Shown here: positions 5,689 to 6,665 of the stretch, one piece after another | Position numbering within the stretch: position 1 is the first letter of the stretch | Layout: each line of letters begins with the position of its first letter | Assembly (NCBI GenBank): GCA_964470195.1 | Contig: CAYYBG010000058.1 | Coordinates: 1 to 6,665, forward strand | Source: RFPI01 sp964470195 | GTDB lineage: Bacteria; Pseudomonadota; Gammaproteobacteria; Burkholderiales; Methylophilaceae | Reading direction: 5' to 3' | Length of the DNA stretch: 6,665 nt | Notes under the pieces: model-generated | Database searches by the model: none | Seen by the model: only the letters and a program-made list of their open reading frames with translations | What the model was told of the DNA's origin: nothing | Position numbers and translations under genes: made by a program

Positions 5689-5783
5689 TTGATAAATTAT
5701 TGATGACCGCTGGTCATCGATTGATAACAACCCGAATGATATGAAACTGCCATTCCAGTTGATGAGAATTGGCTTGATGAGAA
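5689..5783. repeat. Cluster of five TTGATRA words, including a 10-bp direct repeat
   Basis: TTGATAA starts at 5689 and 5721. TTGATGA starts at 5700, 5759 and 5774. The last two extend to identical 10-mers, TTGATGAGAA (5759-5768 and 5774-5783), with a 15-bp period. All five are in the same orientation. Such head-to-tail words can be binding sites for a regulator or remnants of duplication. Spacing is irregular apart from the final pair. Confidence 0.5.
5699..5721. repeat. Dyad GATGACC-GCT-GGTCATC, operator-like
   Basis: A perfect 7-bp dyad (5702-5708 and 5712-5718) with a 3-nt centre, extended outward by a wobble and two further pairs. It lies 166 bp upstream of the regulator ATG and 150 bp past the fumarase stop. 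No T-run follows on either strand, so it looks more like a protein-binding site than a terminator. The binder is unknown. Confidence 0.5.
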
Positions 5784-5829
5784 AGCTGAGCTTGGTAGGT
5801 TATTTTAGTTTTACGGAGTAGCGCGTGAT

Positions 5830-5844
5830 GCTGGCCACGCCAGC
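5830..5844 (-). terminator. GC-rich hairpin after the fumarase gene, terminator or 3' stem candidate
   Basis: GCTGGC and GCCAGC form a perfect 6-bp stem with a 3-nt loop, about 27 nt past the fumarase stop on the minus strand. No T-run follows (the next bases are ATCACGCG), so it does not meet the intrinsic-terminator pattern. It may still stabilise the mRNA 3' end. No better terminator is visible between fumarase and the regulator. Confidence 0.3.
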
Positions 5845-5870
5845 CTGTCTAAACCCTGCCTAAAGGGGGA

Positions 5871-6665
5871 TTAAGCGCTATGTGATTGACTCACCTTGAT
5901 ATTGCGCCACTGTTGCGGGCCTGTTTGATGTACTGAATTACCTTGGGTATCCACCGCTACTGTCACTGGCATATCTTGCACCTCAAACTCATAAATGGCT
6001 TCCATTCCCAACTCTGGGAAAGCAATCACTCTAGCTGACTTGATCGCCTTGGACACCAAATAGGCTGCCCCGCCAACTGCAATTAGATAAACCGAACGAT
6101 GTGATTGAATAGCCTGAATCGCTTGCGGCCCTCGCTCGGCTTTTCCTATCATACCCAGCAAGCCTGTTTTGGATAACATCATCTCTGTAAATTTATCCAT
6201 ACGCGTGGACGTCGTTGGTCCAGCGGGACCTACTGCTTCATCACCAACTGGATCTACCGGGCCCACGTAATAGATAAAGCGATTGGAGAAATCTACCCCC
6301 TCTGGCAAAGGCTCTGCTTTGGCAAATAATTCTGCAATTTTTTTATGTGCCGCATCGCGACCTGTGAGTAACTTTCCTGACAATAATATCGTCTCGCCGG
6401 GCTGCCAAGTTTGAATATCTTCGCGCGTCAGCGTATCCAAATTGACTCGACGCGATTGTTGATTGGGCTGCCAGAACACTTGCGGCCAATCTTGCAAACT
6501 AGGAATCTTTTGCAAATCTGGTCCATGCCCATCCAAGCTAAAGTGAGCATGACGGGTCGCTGCACAGTTGGGGATTACCGCTACAGGCAGTGAGGCTGCA
6601 TGGGTGGGATAGTCCAAAATTTTGACATCTAATACCGTAGTCAAACCACCTAATCCTTGCGCGCC
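5871..6665 (-). CDS. fumA: Class I fumarate hydratase (4Fe-4S), C-terminal part, runs off right edge
   Basis: 264 residues are visible; the frame stays open to the window edge. The enzyme interconverts fumarate and L-malate in the TCA cycle, in the cytoplasm, with an oxygen-sensitive 4Fe-4S cluster. Numbering from the edge, the segment starts G-A-Q-G-L-G-G-L and shows His22 in PTHAASLP, the third cluster ligand Cys34 in IPNCAATRH, TGRDAAH (101-107), and Thr151 and Arg155 in GPTTSTRMD. Lys175 lies in GKAERGP. Their spacing matches active-site residues His334, Cys346, Thr467, Arg471 and Lys491 described for the Leishmania enzyme. The GAQGLGG stretch belongs to the alpha part and is in frame with the beta part, so this is the single-chain form, not a separate beta subunit. 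The TTG at 6644-6642 is an internal Leu codon, not a start. The symbol could equally be fumB-type. Confidence 0.97.
   Translation of the reverse strand, partial: GAQGLGGLTTVLDVKILDYPTHAASLPVAVIPNCAATRHAHFSLDGHGPDLQKIPSLQDWPQVFWQPNQQSRRVNLDTLTREDIQTWQPGETILLSGKLLTGRDAAHKKIAELFAKAEPLPEGVDFSNRFIYYVGPVDPVGDEAVGPAGPTTSTRMDKFTEMMLSKTGLLGMIGKAERGPQAIQAIQSHRSVYLIAVGGAAYLVSKAIKSARVIAFPELGMEAIYEFEVQDMPVTVAVDTQGNSVHQTGPQQWRNIKVSQSHSA

Larger units (their letters stand above)
5534..5870. other. 337-bp spacer upstream of the regulator: AT-rich block plus repeat cluster
   Basis: No gene is supported here. Bases 5551-5700 are about 13% GC by hand count, far below the flanking genes, and hold many A/T runs that make any single promoter assignment unsafe. 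Bases 5689-5783 carry five TTGATRA words, a perfect dyad and a 10-bp direct repeat. Bases 5825-5870 carry a hairpin just past the fumarase stop. The AT-rich block probably contains the regulator's promoter, and it is the kind of DNA that nucleoid-silencing proteins bind (inference). Confidence 0.6.

Noticed and set aside
6411..6644. A fumarase start at 6644 and an overlapping plus-strand frame at 6411-6593
   Set aside because: The codon at 6644-6642 is TTG inside the conserved GAQGLGGLTTV stretch, so the gene continues beyond the window. The plus-strand frame is antisense to conserved fumarase codons and has no recognisable features.

Overview
The window looks like ordinary chromosomal housekeeping DNA from a betaproteobacterium of moderate GC. 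The closest fit I can suggest is the Nitrosomonadales/Methylophilaceae side. That rests on the overall character of MutS, SlyD, RoxA and a class I fumarase, and on an excisionase-HTH plus receiver protein of a type I associate with that group. No search could be run, so the taxonomic guess is weak. No transposase, phage gene, CRISPR array, tRNA or rRNA was seen.

Layout, left to right. (1) At 1-88, minus strand, is the start of a small lipoprotein cut by the window edge. Upstream of it is a compact control region with two perfect dyads and a TATAAT box. (2) At 222-1367, minus strand, is roxA (ycfD), a ribosomal protein arginine hydroxylase of the JmjC/cupin type. (3) At 1476-1955, plus strand, is slyD, an FKBP-type prolyl isomerase and metal-binding chaperone, divergent from roxA. 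(4) At 1987-4545, minus strand, is a complete mutS, convergent with slyD across 31 bp. (5) At 4546-4897 is a 352-bp spacer holding a likely mutS promoter and a nested inverted-repeat block resembling dispersed GTCATTC-type repeats. (6) At 4898-5533, minus strand, is a 211-aa orphan regulator with an excisionase/MerR-like helix-turn-helix and a receiver-like domain. (7) At 5534-5870 is a 337-bp spacer. Its first 150 bp are about 13% GC, followed by repeated TTGATRA words, a perfect 7-bp dyad and a 10-bp direct repeat. (8) At 5871-6665, minus strand, is the C-terminal part of a single-chain class I (4Fe-4S) fumarase running off the right edge.

The genes do not form one pathway. RoxA and SlyD both act on protein synthesis and folding, MutS acts in mismatch repair, and fumarase in the TCA cycle. 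Five of the six genes lie on the minus strand, but large spacers separate them and no tight operon is visible. The parts worth a second look are the non-coding ones (lipoprotein control region, repeat block before mutS, AT-rich spacer before the regulator) and the unusual domain pairing of the regulator. I found no convincing new multi-gene system.
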